Of a DNA stretch of 64,000 bases, positions 43,377 through 56,110 are shown in pieces (the first letter of the stretch is position 1; each line of letters starts with the position of its first letter). The stretch spans positions 3,312,902 through 3,376,901 of the forward strand of contig PTFA01000086.1 of the NCBI GenBank assembly GCA_003342895.1, given 5' to 3'. A program made the translations under genes and the position numbers. The notes below the pieces were generated by a model. The model was not told the DNA's origin, ran no database searches, and saw only the letters and a list, made by a program, of their open reading frames with translations. Source of the DNA: Casuarius casuarius. Lineage: Eukaryota > Chordata > Aves > Casuariiformes > Casuariidae.

Positions 43377-43547
43377 CACATTTTAAAGCAGCAGCTATCA
43401 AGTCAATGAACAATTGATGTTTCCATTAACTCTTTTAAGGAAAATATTAGTTGTAAGGATTTAACATCCTCTGTAATTAAAGTTTAACATAACAGTATTC
43501 CATAAGCAGCCTTTTTATTGTATCAGACCATTGCCTGATTTTAATAT

Positions 43548-43553
43548 AATAAA
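43548..43553 (+). promoter_or_regulatory. UBE2V1: Candidate UBE2V1 polyadenylation signal 2
   Basis: AATAAA followed at once by GTGTGC and T-rich sequence, a typical downstream element. It is the better placed of the two signals. Confidence 0.6.
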
Positions 43554-46500
43554 AAGTGTGCATTAATATTAGAAGGCTTTAATCGTATTTATGTTTAGAA
43601 TTTTGATCCCTTGTGGAATTCTCGATTTGTTGGAAGTATCTTCCTACAGATCGTATTTGGTTAGCAGTAAAGTATGAGAACTGGTGGTGAAAGGCAATTG
43701 TCTTTACCCAGCTGCTGCTGCTGTGCCTTTCAGCATTCTGCGCAAAGGAGAAGCTTTAGCTTAAACCTCAAGCAGATTCATATAGACTTGGCAGTTGGCA
43801 ATGTTTCTGTGATATTAAGGAACTGCTGAAATGAATTTCTAGATGCATTTGCTATCTGAAGGTACTCTTATTGCAACGACCTTTGTATGCTGTAGTCCTT
43901 CGGAGGGAGTGAAATCCACGTACAACTGTATGCGTGTTATATTGTCCGTCAGGTTAAAGAAGAACTTCACAGCCTGAAACTTTACCAGTTTTTCTCAAAT
44001 AATGAACTGTACAAAGCTGACCATCTTTCCAAATCTGGATAAAAATGGGGCTGAGAAATTTTGACCTTTCCAGGTATGGAGTGTCTCCATTAAAGAGGAT
44101 TGCCTGAAGGTACTTGTTGTGCATTCACTTTAAAATTTTGGTGAAACAAGTTTCTTCCTGGGTATAGGAATGTAAAAGGGAATGACCTGTATTTGTGAAA
44201 CTTAATGCTGTCTTCTAGCCTAAAATATTTTTCAGTCATTTAATAGCTCAGAGAGTATCTGTGACTGATACTTTGTCAACATCTTGTGCGTCTGTGTTTT
44301 TTGAAAGTAGCTTGACATCTAAAAATGTTAAATGAGAATCAGAAGAATGCTTGATAATTACAGTGCACTTCTTGAATATCTCTGTTTTTCAGAGCTGTTG
44401 TAAGAATGTCCTTGTCCTGTTCGTAGGATATGGTGCATGTTTGGCACCTTTCTCAACCTGCATACTTCAAGTAATGGTATTAAAACTCTTGAGATTGTAT
44501 GATTTGTTTTGTAAGTTGTAAAGGTTAGAATATTCCACTTCTTTGACCCTGAGCCATGCTACTGTTGGATCTATGCTAGCAGGAGTCGTGTTTTAACAAA
44601 AATGCGATATAAAGTTGGGTGGTGCTTTGAAAAAATGTGGTTCACAGTAAATTTACTTACCTAAGAGTTACTCTTTGAACATATCGGTGCTCCAATGCAC
44701 TGATGTTCCAGTCGAAACCAAGTAGGAGTCGAATGGAAAAATAACATAGTAAAAGTCGGCTGCCGTTGAAGCTACGTGTCTTAGCTTTGTCAATGTTTGG
44801 GACTTTCGGATTGTGTAGTGGAAGAGACCAGTCGTCCCACAATCACCATGTGATACTAGTTGCTTGTTTATGCTTCAGAAATTAAGTGGGGAAATGAACC
44901 CATGTCTTACCTGTCTTTATTCTTCCTCTGGCAGTGTAAAGGCAAGGTTTTTGGCTGACCCCTGCTGATTCTCAGTTTATATCCTGAACTGGTATCTCTT
45001 AAGGGAAAGATATGAAGAGATGATAGATAAAACAAGAAGCATATCGGCCATAAAATATGTGTTGTTCCTTGNAGCAGATTCTGCTGAAGGTGATTGGAAC
45101 AGTGCTCAGGGAAGAAGACTAAGCAAGAAGTCTCCATGTGACTACCCTGTAATGGTTCCTTTAAGGGATTATATGATGCATTATTGTAGCAAATATTTTG
45201 TACTGGACACTTCAAATACGAAATTTCACCCGTCTCTCCTTTCNGTGGACATGGAAAAAATATTTGACTCAGCTAATAGTATGAAGACAGTAGAGGGAGC
45301 TAGCAAGCTTTACAACACTTCAGCCTGAGTAAGGTGCAAATGCTGTTTAATTTAAATGTTAAGCCCTCTTGTGAGAGCCACGTCTCCTATTTATCCTGCA
45401 TCAATTTTGATTTTTAAAGCCTGTTTAACATGACTGTGTTTCGCTACGCAAGTATTAGTTTGCTGGGGGAAAATCAGTACTACAGTGAGATTTTAATTAT
45501 TAATAAAGACTGATTGTCATTTGCNTCTCGCTTTGCAGTAATTAAACTGTGTGTGTATGTAGGGAGTGTGTGCTTAAATATGCCTTTTTTGTACTCTTAT
45601 GGCTACTTTTAATGCTTTGGATTTAAAATTTAAGTTTCTTCTGTCATTAGAGTAATAGTTTTTAAGCCAGGGAATGTATCACGGGCTGCTCTGAGAGGCC
45701 AGTGCTGCCTCTGTTTCTGCTGAGAATTGTACGAGGATGGTACAGTAGCAGAGCAGGAAAAGCAGCCAGCGGGCACAGAACCGAATCCAGTCATGCCCTT
45801 AGTTCTTGGGCAAATGGTCTGATTCAAAGAACAGGTTGGTCTGAATGGTTTTATCTTAGTGATAGTGAAGAGCTGTGATACTAGGGCTCCGTGTGGAGTA
45901 CTGGGCAGATGTGGTGTAGGGGAACGGTGTTAAGTTATGCTGATTCTAACAAGGGAAGCAGATGCCTAAGAGAGATTTTCAGGAGCCCTTGACAATGTAG
46001 GAATAAATGAGCAATGTGCTCTTACTACTTCCCAGAATATCTGACTGTGTAGTGTCTTGCCTAGGACTGTAGGTGCTGTCTGTGGCTTACCTGGTAATTG
46101 GCTGTGAGGCCCTTGAGGCCAGGGCTGTACCTACAGGACGCTGTTTCCTACATCAAGAAGCAGCACAGTCGATTCAGTATTCTTCCAAGCTGGCACCAGC
46201 TTACACTGCAACAAGAGAGCTCCAGTTCTGCACGTATCTGTAAATATGTGCATCCGCTTCAAGCTGTACCTACCTTGAGCTGAAAGAAGGTCAAGAGCAT
46301 TCGACAGTGGTATTCTTAATATCTAAACTTTTTATGTATTTATTTAAACTTAAGACGCTTTTTCTGATGGCTTAGAGTTTTCCTGAGTTGGTGGAAATTG
46401 TCATACTGCATTCATCTTTGGCTAGGATGCTTTCCAACAGCATGTTAACCTTGCTGTTGACTAAAATTCAGGTCCCTTAATAGCTTCTCATTTTCTCTGG

Positions 46501-48998
46501 TTTTGCTGTAGCAGATTGCTGAAGAATGCTTAACTTTTAAGCCTGTGAAGAGCCCCAGTGAAGTCAAATTTAAGTTAGGCACACACTTAAGTGCTTTGTT
46601 GGACGAGAGCCAGCGTGCTCAGTCTCTCCTAGGAAAGAGACTATTTTAGCCTTTACTGCGTATCTTCTTCCTNGCCCTCCTTTCTTGGTGCTGCATCCTT
46701 GGTGCTTGTGCCTTTGTTTTCCAGCGTCTCCCACATTTGTTGCAATAAAAAAGCAAAGAGCAGAAGGAGATGTGGAAGATAAGGAGATAAGTTAGATTCT
46801 CATCATTTTATATCTGCCAAGTATCATGTCGTCTTTTTCATCCTTATCTCCTTTCAAATAAAGCCTACAAAGGGTTTTCAGAAAGGTGGGTCCTGTGCTA
46901 ATTTTCTACCTCTCCAGCTAGGTTGTTGGTGACTTTGCCCTGACCTGTCTAGAAAGCCCTGCAGTACATTGATGGGTGACAATAGGGGAGACTAAATGTC
47001 AAATGGTCTGTCTAAAGTTCCCTTCCCCTTTCAGTTGCTCAACATTTTTTTTTCATGTTGTCGTATTTCGTTAGCTCTGCTCACCAAAGAACGTTTCAGG
47101 ATAGCCAAAGCTGAAATTTCTCTTGGAAAAAACAAGCAGGAGTTTTGGAAAGAGTAGGAAAGCAACCTTTTGAGCCATCTTTATGAGAAATAGAGTCCAT
47201 TTTCCCTTCTGCTCTCCCTTTTTGTAGGTCTACTTTAAAACAGCTTATTGACAATTTGCCGGATACAGGTCTCCAAGTCTTTAGAGAACAGGATTTTTAT
47301 TCACCTTGTTGTGGAGGCTTTCTGGGGCAGGTATGGTCTTATTTGTTAATAGCAAGCGCTGCCAGGTTGAAGATAGAGTGGAAAGAAAGCTATAGGGCTA
47401 GCAGCACTGATCCTGAGCACACACAAACTGGGACAGAGTAATTGGGAGGGATGTGTGTCTTTGAGTTGAGAAACAGCTGCTTTCCTTCGTGCGCGCGTGT
47501 GTGTGTCTTGGGGAAAAGCACACGCAGTCCCACACCTTCAGAAGCATTCCTGGAAATTAGGAGTAATGTCTAATTAAAGCTTTTTGTAATCATTGGTGAG
47601 ACCTGCATGGTATATAAATAGGATTTTGATATAGAAGGACTGCATGTATAATACTGTAGCAGTGTCTGGGACTTGAGAAACAACTGTAGCAGAGCTGAGA
47701 TTTCAGTAAGATATTTGCCAAACTTCATTCCCTCCAAAGAGAGCTCTTAAATCCCTGGGCTACCAGATTATATGTTGTCCAAGGTTAGCGGCCAGATGTT
47801 TCTCAGCTGTTTGGACTGGTTTCCAGCTGAGACCAAATGAGTGGCTATCCAACATGTAAGTATTAATATAAACATTTTAGAGGCCTTGCCTTGAGCAAGC
47901 CATTAAAAACTTCCCACGATACTGTGAGTGATGCTGGCTTCCTTAGAGAGCATCAGTATTTTGTATATCGCACTTGAATATCCTGAGTGGGTCAGACGCG
48001 GGCTGCCACCTGCTAATGTAGTGCTTGGGCCAGGCCTCCCCCTTGTTTTAGTGGCGCCAGAGCAGTGTGGTCCCTGGAATTTGATTATTTGTGTTAGCAG
48101 ATAATTTAGGCCAGAAGGCTTAGAGTGTTCCCTTCCTTCTCTGGATGTCGTCATGCTTCCCAGCAAAACACAATCCCGGGTCCTGTGTCCCTTCCCTTCC
48201 CCTCACCCCACAAGTACAGCAAAAATGCTTTCAACTTTGCTGCTTCTGAAGGGTCACTGTCCACTGGTTTTAAGCTCATCTGTGGCTTGCGTAGGCCTGA
48301 CAGAAGGGGAGGATTTTATTAAATCCAGCATGTAGAGTTATGTTTTTAATCATTACATATTTTAAAAAAACATTAAAATGAGTTTTTAATGCATGATTCT
48401 TCTCCTGAAACATTACTAATTCTACCCGTGAGCATTGGGGTTGGGACATGAGCCATAGAAAAGGACACTGCAGTCTCCCATTGGAAAGAAATGAGAATCT
48501 TTTAATGTTCATCATTACTTTCAGCGAGTTTTAATACTGCAGTTCTCTAAGACCTGGACTGTTCTAGTCCTAAACTGAATAGCATCTTATGCCAAAACTG
48601 AATCCCGTTGGAACCGAGGGATATTTGTTTGCAGAGCCAGAGGTTGTTCCACATAAGGAAATGTGTTTTGGGTTGACTCTGAGAGATGAGGTCGTACCTT
48701 AGGGCCTCCCATTTCTGCAATGAATGGAACAGTTGACCACAATCTCCTGACTTTAAGCTGCTTTATCACAACTTAGATGTTATTATGTACCTGCCCGAGT
48801 TACTCACCTGTGTGAGCTACTGCTGCAGTATCGCTAGGAGGGTGTGTGAGATGAGGACGTCTCGCTGGCCTCAGTTACGTTGGCTTCACTTGCGGTGGAT
48901 GAACCCTACGCTGAAGTCTTAACTGCTTGGGACTGCCAGTGGAGCTGCTCAGCGAGTTGCAGTGGGAGAGCTCAATTCTTTGTGGAGTGTTTTTGTTA

Positions 48999-49015
48999 TC
49001 CCCCCCCCCCCCCCC
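48999..49015. repeat. Poly-C run (about 17 bases)
   Basis: C homopolymer preceded by TTGTTAT and followed by GTAAAAGG. Confidence 0.9.
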
Positions 49016-49673
49016 GTAAAAGGTGTGAAAGCCGCTGATTTTAAGGGGGAATGTGGAAAGAGGATTTAACAAAAATGATTTAAGTATTGAGACCGAAAGG
49101 GTTCATTTAAGGCTTCTTCATTCAGCATCTGACAGCTTCACTAGGGAATAGAGCCCAACTGGCAGAAATGTTCACTGGTGAAATACGATCCACTACCAAA
49201 AGACTTAGCTTCCTTATAGCAGTGATTGAAAAAACCAAACCCTGTAAATACCAGCATCGAAGATGCTTGCTTTATTGGGCACGGATCACCTGAAAGCCAG
49301 GCTCATAATTTCGTTTGCCAAAAGCCAAAACAAAAAGCCTGAGAACACCAAAGCAGCCTAAGCTTTCTGCTTGTTAAAATCCTCCTTCAAATGTTCCTGT
49401 TGTGGCGTAACATTGTGTGGTGCAGTGGGGGGAAGGATTCTTAATTAATGAAACATGTTTCCCTCAGGTAGGCAGCTCTTCAATTAGCTTTTCTATTAAG
49501 TGGCCTCTGCTTTTATTATTCCCTCCTTGGGTAGAAGGTATAATTCTGCCTGTTGCTACAAGACTGCAGATTGTTTACACAGTCTGTGCTTGATCCGCAG
49601 GTTGAATCCATCAGTTTGATAGCGTCGCGACATTCTTACACGGGGTGAACACTTCCTGTTTAAGTATAATTAC

Positions 49674-49696
49674 CTTTAATAATAATAATAATAATA
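49674..49696 (+). repeat. AAT trinucleotide microsatellite
   Basis: Seven or so AAT units running into a short A run. Confidence 0.95.
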
Positions 49697-50039
49697 AAAA
49701 AAAGCTTTGGAAATGAGAACTTTAAGCCAGCTTCTGAGAGTAAGGTTGGGTCCAGTCAGCCCAAATGCTATGGTTTAAATCGGTTATCTCTGTTTACAAG
49801 CAATGGAATTTTGTAGGGCAGAAATGTGCTGTTATAACCTTTCTGAAGATTTCGGGTTTTGAGATGGAGCAACTCTGATAAGACCCTTGTGCGTCTCTAA
49901 CGTTTTTAATGTACGTCCACAAATATTCTGCTGATAAGTTGGAATTTAAGAAAAGATTGTTGTTTCTACCCTTTGCTTTGCTTGGGTTGTTTTTCTTCCT
50001 CCCCAGTTTCAGTGTTGTTCATAATTCACCTACCGCCGA

Positions 50040-50680
50040 CTTCCTTCTGCCGTGTGTTGCCGTTACAGGGGGAACAAAATACAGTCCGGAGCTGGACGGT
50101 GGCGTGGGTGGGAGGCGCTGGGAAGGAGTTTGAGGGCAGGGGATTTGCCGAAGAGGAGGCTGTTTCACCCCTTTGCCTCGCTTGGCTTGGGAAACGTGTG
50201 TCCGTTTCCCTGTGCGTCCTGCGGCCTGTCTGCGTGCAGCACGGCGGAGCGGGGATGTCCCTGCTCTTCTCTCGTACAGCAGTCTGCCTCGGTCGGGTGC
50301 CCGCAGCAAGCAGGACGCAGCGGTGGCCTTTCAAGGGGCAGAGTGTGCNAGTCAGTGCAGCACTGGTGACACGCGGCTCTGCTGAGCCGTGGTGCACCGC
50401 GGTGCTGTGCGAGCCCTCCCTGCGCCGGGGCCGGCCGTGCTGCGTGTGCCCGGCCGGCGCTTGCTCCCGAGCTCGCAGCCGCTGGCCGCAGGCCTCGGTG
50501 CCTCCTGAGCCGCCCGCTGCTGAGCTCGTCCTGCCTCCAGCACCCCTCGCTCCTCAGCTGCACTGCCCTTGTCTTACGTCAAGGCCGGAGTGAACAAATT
50601 TCCTGCGTGTGCGTGTGTGTGCGCACGCGGGATGAGCAGGGCTCCAGGCGCTCGTCGTTCCCGGCGCTGCTTCTGTGGAG
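50040..50680. promoter_or_regulatory. CpG island 1 of the 50-64 kb cluster
   Basis: A GC- and CpG-rich block that begins abruptly at about 50040. The open frames in several phases on both strands overlap each other and are rich in Arg, Ala, Pro and Gly, as expected of composition alone. It could mark a promoter of a non-coding transcript. No initiator or splice structure is identifiable by eye. Confidence 0.5.
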
Positions 50681-51149
50681 CCGGGTCTCTGGTGGTGCTA
50701 GGAAAATACGTTATTAGGATGGCTCTTGGTGGGACTGTCGCTGCCTTTGAGTGGCAGGAGACACGTACGCTGCCAAGTAACGCCATTGCTGGTTAGAGCA
50801 AGGAAAGCTCTTAAGTTTTAAGCACCACAGTGCTATTTCCATTGCAGTGTGATTTCTTTCTGAGCAGATTTTGCACAGTTGCCCTGCTGCATATCTCTGC
50901 CGATTTGATGCAATGCAACTGTGTGTGCCGGCTGCAAGTGAAACGAATCACGCCTTGTGAGAAGAGGGAGGGTAGAGTCGTGCTTTGAATCCAACCTGCA
51001 AAATAATGAGCTCCACTCTCGCAGAGCAAAAATTCCTCTTGTTGCCTAGGTGAAAACACCAGCTCCTGTATCCTGAGGAGCAGCAGGGCTGGAATAGTTT
51101 TCAACACCCTCTTATTAACAAGCATTCAGTCCAAGTGTGGGTCTGTCAT

Positions 51150-52480
51150 CCCTTGCTAAAAAACCATCGCTGTTCTCTTTGTGGGCACCGCCGGGAGGAC
51201 GTGCAGTCTGGACAGACAGGCCTGCTTCTTCTGAAGGCATCCTCGGCTGGCTTCATAGCAGCGATGCTTCAAGTGAGCCTGGGTAAGTCTTGTCCCGGAT
51301 TCTCTCTTTCCACCTCCGTACGAGTCCTGCGTTGCAGAAGAAAGGTTCGAGTGCTGAATCATTTCTCTTCAGCATCAGTAAGAGTCACAGGCCTGAGGAC
51401 AGCCAAGCCCGGCTGCACGGCGTGGAGTGGTGCATCCGTCGTGGAAGGCTGGCGACGGCCTGGAGGCAGGAGAGTTGTTACGGGAGTTCGTTAATGAAGA
51501 CTGAGGGCGGCTGTTGCAGTGGATGCAAACCGACGTGGATTTATGGAAGGGAGAAATCGTCAAGCCAAGTTTTTAATGAGATTACCAGATCGGCTGGTGA
51601 AGCGGGAGCGCTGATGTAGTATGCCCTGACTCGTGCGATTTCTTGACTGAGCGTCTCGGATATCACGCAGTCAACGAGGCACACGGCAAATGGATTGAAA
51701 CCCGGCTAATCAGTGAGCCCCAGCGGTAACGGATGAGGGGCTCGTTTGGCTGGCAGAGTCCCTGCGCCGCTCCTCGGATGGGCAGTTCACGTGTCCTCTG
51801 CTTTAATGCTCTTGCCAATAACTTGAAGTGAAAGGAGGAAAGTGTGGATGACGTGCTGACCACTGCTTTTAGGCTGATTTGGAGCTCTTGCTTCAAGGAA
51901 GGTGATGTGGAGTTGGAGGGGCTTCAGCAAAGAGCTGGGGGCAATGGGGGGATTGGAGTGTGTAGTGCGAAGTGCGGCTCCTGGGCAGGCTGCTGGAGGG
52001 GAAGGCAGAGGGGACCGGCAAGGGGCGCGGGGGTCAGCGCGTGCTGCGGGGAGCAGACGGGGTCTGTCGGTGAAAACACGCGTGAATCCACTCACCTGCA
52101 CGGAGCCAGGCTGGCAGGTAACTGCTGCGCGGTGCTCCCAGTCTGGCGTTGCATGCTCCATCCTCGCAGATCCTGTTTCTTCTTCCTTTCTTTTTATTTT
52201 AATGCAAAGGAAGGTTTTTCTCCGAAGTGGTGCCGTGCTGTCTTCTCAGCAGCAGACACCTGGGGGAGGTGTGCGGGGGCTCGGCGGGAAGCCGACCCCG
52301 CTCCCGGCTCGGTGGCCGCTCTGCCCTGCGTGCTCGGGGCCAGGAGCAGCAGGAGCAGCCTGGGACGTCTCTGTGCTCCGGTTTCTGCCCATCAGCCCTT
52401 TGCCGTCTTGCTTCCTTGCACTGGGAGCTCTTTTTTCGCTTGTACTCACAGTGCTGGACTTGGTAGGGGGTGAGGAGAGG
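51150..52480. promoter_or_regulatory. Moderately CpG-rich block
   Basis: GC-elevated DNA with patches of CpG (51.2-51.5, 51.95-52.45 kb). Several overlapping open frames of up to 209 codons exist on both strands but none resembles a protein family I know. Confidence 0.4.
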
Positions 52481-52559
52481 AGACTGCCAAAATCAAACCG
52501 ATAAGTCATGGAGAACTGCTCTAAGTGTGAAAGAAAGAGAAGCTGGCCCTTAATGGCTG

Positions 52560-53790
52560 CTCCCCTTCCGCTGTCCGGGAGCCTCGGGGCGGCTGCAGTC
52601 GAGCGCCTGTTGCAGCAGTAAGGTTAGTTATCTTTCCAGTTGTTATCTTGCTTTAAAAATCTTAACATGTTTTAAACATTCCTTATCGATGTGCTTCCCC
52701 ACACACGCAGGCGAGGAGTTTATCAACGTGCTGCTTTGTAGCTGCTGTTGCAGGGTGTTTCCATGCAGCGGTCGCATCCTCGTGGTTTTAGGAGCAGCTC
52801 TAACCTCTCGCTGCCCGAGCAGGCAGGCCACGGGCTGCCGCCGCTTGCACTCGGGTAGGGTCGCACCTCCGTGCTCCGGGGATCCCGGTGTGAATGCGAC
52901 TGCAGTGCGGTTTCTCTCTCTTTCTGTCTCCTTTTTTAGTTTTTTTTTCCTAGTTTTAAAATGTTATTAGCAGAGAGTGAGCTAATATCCCAATTATTTG
53001 ACGTTCTCAGAAACCAAGCGGCACGCTCCCAAGCGCTCAGCCCCGTGGCGTGCGTGCCGCTGCCTAGGCGGGCCCGCGCGTCGTTTCTGCAGCGCCTGGG
53101 GCTTCGTCCTCTCCGAGTTCGGTCACACACATGAATTTCTGGACCTTGGTTCTCTAACATCATTCCCTGCATGTTCGCTGTAATCCTGTGCCGTCGTCCC
53201 CCCCCATGCTGGTTCCCTCGGTGCGTCGTGGATCTGCCTCCTGCCGAGAGGAAAAGCAAGACCGGTGCCGGGAACGTGCTCCTGGGGTTCCTCCTAATCC
53301 CGTCGATTATTCGGGAGCCGCGGAGATGCTCTGTCAATAACCCTCGTCAAGACGCCCCTGGATTTTTCACAGTGGTGTTTTTACACGTCACGTGTTGCTT
53401 GGCCAAGTTGCTCCTGCGGAGCTGCGACGCAGAAACCCCTCACCAGCCTCCGAGACCTGGTTTGGGATTTTCGAGCGGGAGGGAAAGAAGCAAAGGGAAA
53501 TGTCGGCGGCCGCTGTCTGCGGCTCGTGGCAGAGGCTGCGTCGTCGGCTTCGGAGACCGAAGGACCGTGTTTCCCGGTGGAGCGGCCGCGGGCCTGGCTG
53601 GCGGAGAGGCCAAGCCGCCGCGGTGCCCTCTCCCGCGGGCGGAGGAGTCGCTCCAGGATTCCCACCAAAAGGGCTGCCGAGGGGGGTGTTTTCACAGGGC
53701 TCTGAGACTTCTCAAACTCGTTTCATTCAAGCCACCAGGCTGTCACAAATGCAACGACTTTTGGCCAGTGTCGGCCCGGCCAATTTGTAA
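52560..53790. promoter_or_regulatory. CpG-rich block
   Basis: CpG-dense sequence, densest at 53000-53130 and 53400-53690. A 208-codon frame at 53171-53797 is open, but overlapping frames on both strands are open as well, so coding is not supported. Confidence 0.45.
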
Positions 53791-53799
53791 CCGGTGATC

Positions 53800-54260
53800 T
53801 GCGTGTGAAAAATTCTGTATTCGCATTCCTCTGCTTGGAGCAAATGTGTGCAATAAATAATTCTGGGCTGGTTCCAGCCTTTCCTGATGTTCAGGAGTGG
53901 TCAAAGCTGGGGCTGGGATTTGGATTCGTTTCTATTTCCATTCCCAGGAACCCTGCATCCCTGGGTGGGAAAAGGATGCAGTTTGATTGAAAAGAAAAAT
54001 AAGGTTTTTTTCCTCTGCCTACCACAGAAAGGCATTATTCCAAGAAGGAATTTCTGCCCTGGATGCCGAGATGGGTGTTTTCAATCATTCAGTTTCCTTG
54101 TGCTTCTAGTTCATATTTTACCCATTTCAATTTATTTTTAATGGCTCTGACACCCTTGTTTATAATAATAAATAGCAAATGTGTAGACACAATGAGACTT
54201 TTTCAGGTTCAAGTGTTTTTAATAACCTTGCAGCAAAAAATAGACCCAGTCCTTCTAAAT
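53800..54260. promoter_or_regulatory. AT-rich island between CpG islands (candidate conserved enhancer)
   Basis: About 450 bases of AT-rich complex sequence lie between CpG islands, with TTTATAATAATAAATAG and an NKX2-like TCAAGTG at 54209-54215. Enhancer identity is inferred from composition and setting only. Confidence 0.3.
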
Positions 54261-54264
54261 CCAG

Positions 54265-56110
54265 AGAAATATGATGAAGACTCTCTCCCGCTGCAAGGAA
54301 ACGCGATTTCGGACGCGCCGCTGTGCAAACAGCCCGCGATGGCTATCGCTCCGCTGCCTTGACTCCCAGCCAGCCGCTCCGGACAAGACTCCCCTTTGTG
54401 CCGCTCCCAGCCCCGATTCCCAGGCGCTGGTTTTGTCTTCCAGACGTAGCCCTGCTGCAGCAAAGGCAAGGTGGTAGGTAAAGAGGTTTTATTAATGTAA
54501 CAGATCTGGAGAAGAGCACAGGGAGCCGGTACGGAGCGAGCGGAGGGGGAGGCGTCGCGGGCTGAGGGCAGCTCTGGCGCTCGGGGTCCGGCTCCGCCGA
54601 TGCCGCCAGCGGGCACGGGGCTCGCGCGGCAGCGCGGCGGGGCGCTTTCGGCAGCCGGAGGGGGCACCGCGTCGCCCTGTCCCCTCGGCCCTGTTCGGCC
54701 TCGCGCTGCTTAATGAAGTAAAACGTTATTAGCTCTGTTTGATGGTCTGACGACTCCGAGGGAGCCGCTGTCGCCAAGAAAAACAACCGCGCGGGTCTCC
54801 CGGCATCCTCAGCAGCCCGCGGCTGCGGTCGCGGCCGGCGTCCAGGGCCGCTGCTGGAGACGCGCTGCGCCGCCTCCGACGCCGCGCAGCCCCTCCGGGA
54901 AAACCAGTATTTGGGTCTGGGGCATCGCAGGGCCCTAACGCCGGTGCTGCCAGCGTCCCGCGAAGGCCGGGAGGAGGAAGGTGGGCACAGCACCCGAGGG
55001 GTGCATGGATTTTGGGAAGCACGGAGGCGGTGTGGGGCTCATTCCCACGGGGGCCCGTGGCTCGGCCCGGCTCCGAGCCCCCGTGGGCCGGGGCAGAGCC
55101 GCATTCCCAGCCGGAAAGGCTCCTTCCCGGCCGCGGCCGAGCGCCTTCCCTTCCCGGCTTCCTCCGGGCGGCCCCTGCCCAGGCCCTGCCGGTCAGCGGC
55201 GGAGGAAGGAAGCGGGTGCGCGGGGATCCGGGCCCCGCCGCGCCGGCGGCTGCCTGCACATCATCCCCGCCAGCGGCCGTGGAGCCCGTCCAAAGGCGGC
55301 ACCGAGCCGGGAGCGGTTCCTGCACTTGCCTGCCCCGGAGCAGGCGACGGCCTCCTCCCCGGAGCCACCGTGCTCCCGGCCTTCCCGCGCCTCCGCTCCC
55401 GGCTGCACCGGCACAACATGCCCCCGCGCAGGGGGGACGGGGCCTGTGCCGCGATGGCAGCCCGGCCTCGCTGCTCCAGAGCCCGCAGCCCGGTCCTGGG
55501 GCGGCTAAAGGGGCCCCGGTCCATGCCCACCGCTGTCTCTCGCTGCGCGGGGCCGGCGGGGTGGGAGAGCCCCGGCGGCGCTTTCCCAGGCGACGCGGCC
55601 CGGCCCCGCACAGCGCTCTGCTCCGCCGCCCCGGCGGGGCCCTTCCCAGGCAGCCCCGCACCCGGGGACGGCGTTAAATCATATCGGAGAGGAACCAACT
55701 ATTAATCCCCCCTTCCCTTCCCAGACACACGCAGCACTGTATCGCTCGCGCATTACGGAATAATCCCCCAAATCCCAGGTAATCCCGGGCAGAGGAATAA
55801 CCCGGCGGGAACTAGCTGCGCGCTCTTGCGTGCTGCTGGAGGCAGCGTGTTTGCAGCTGGCATGCGAAGGTGCCGGGCTGCGCTGGGGAGAAAACCAAGA
55901 AAAAGCAGAGCCTGTCGTGTTGCTTCAGCGTTTTCGGCGTGGGAAGGCGGCAGGGGGTCCGTGGGGCGGTTGGCGTGGGCGCCGCACGGACAGCGGCGGC
56001 ACCGGGGCGCCAACGGGGCGCTGCCAGCGGGGAGCCGGGGCCTCTGCGCGGAGCCGCCCCGAGGGGCCGGTCGCCTGCAGCAGGGTGTCTGGCCGGGCTC
56101 TTCCCCCACC
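54265..56110. promoter_or_regulatory. Large CpG island (about 1.8 kb)
   Basis: The most CpG-dense block of the window. Open frames of 310 codons (- strand) and 264, 221 and 175 codons (+ strand) overlap over the same bases, which is typical of non-coding GC-rich DNA. Three TAATCC motifs (55703, 55761, 55780) lie at its 3' side. A GC-rich imperfect stem occurs at 55044-55087. Confidence 0.6.

Larger units (their letters stand above)
41934..43575 (+). other. UBE2V1: UBE2V1 3' UTR
   Basis: About 1.6 kb of AT-leaning non-coding sequence ends near two AATAAA signals (43371-43376 and 43548-43553). A purine-rich, A-dominated tract at 43331-43370 precedes the first signal. Short open frames inside look like chance. 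Confidence 0.75.
43576..49980. other. Intergenic DNA downstream of UBE2V1
   Basis: AT-leaning sequence without a recognisable gene. It contains a further AATAAA at 45502-45507 that could serve as a distal UBE2V1 end. Also present are short CG/TG alternation near 47488, a C run at 49000-49015 and an AAT microsatellite at 49674-49696. The 102-codon frame at 45020-45328 resembles no known family. Confidence 0.65.

Noticed and set aside
45020..45328. 102-codon ATG-started frame downstream of UBE2V1
   Set aside because: The composition is protein-like but no family is recognised. Two Ns occur in the frame, and there are no splice or promoter signals nearby.
49973..52504. Open frames of about 200 codons (49973-50593, 51844-52473, 51902-52504)
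   Set aside because: They are GC-driven, mutually overlapping and low in complexity, with no protein similarity that I recognise.
53171..53797. 208-codon open frame on the + strand
   Set aside because: It lies in CpG-rich DNA with competing open frames on the other strand. There is no domain, no splice structure and no recognisable family.
54729..55705. Long open frames of 310 (- strand) and 264, 221 and 175 (+ strand) codons
   Set aside because: They overlap each other in several phases on both strands within a CpG island. All are Arg/Pro/Ala/Gly-rich and resemble no family. Stop codons are simply rare at this GC content.
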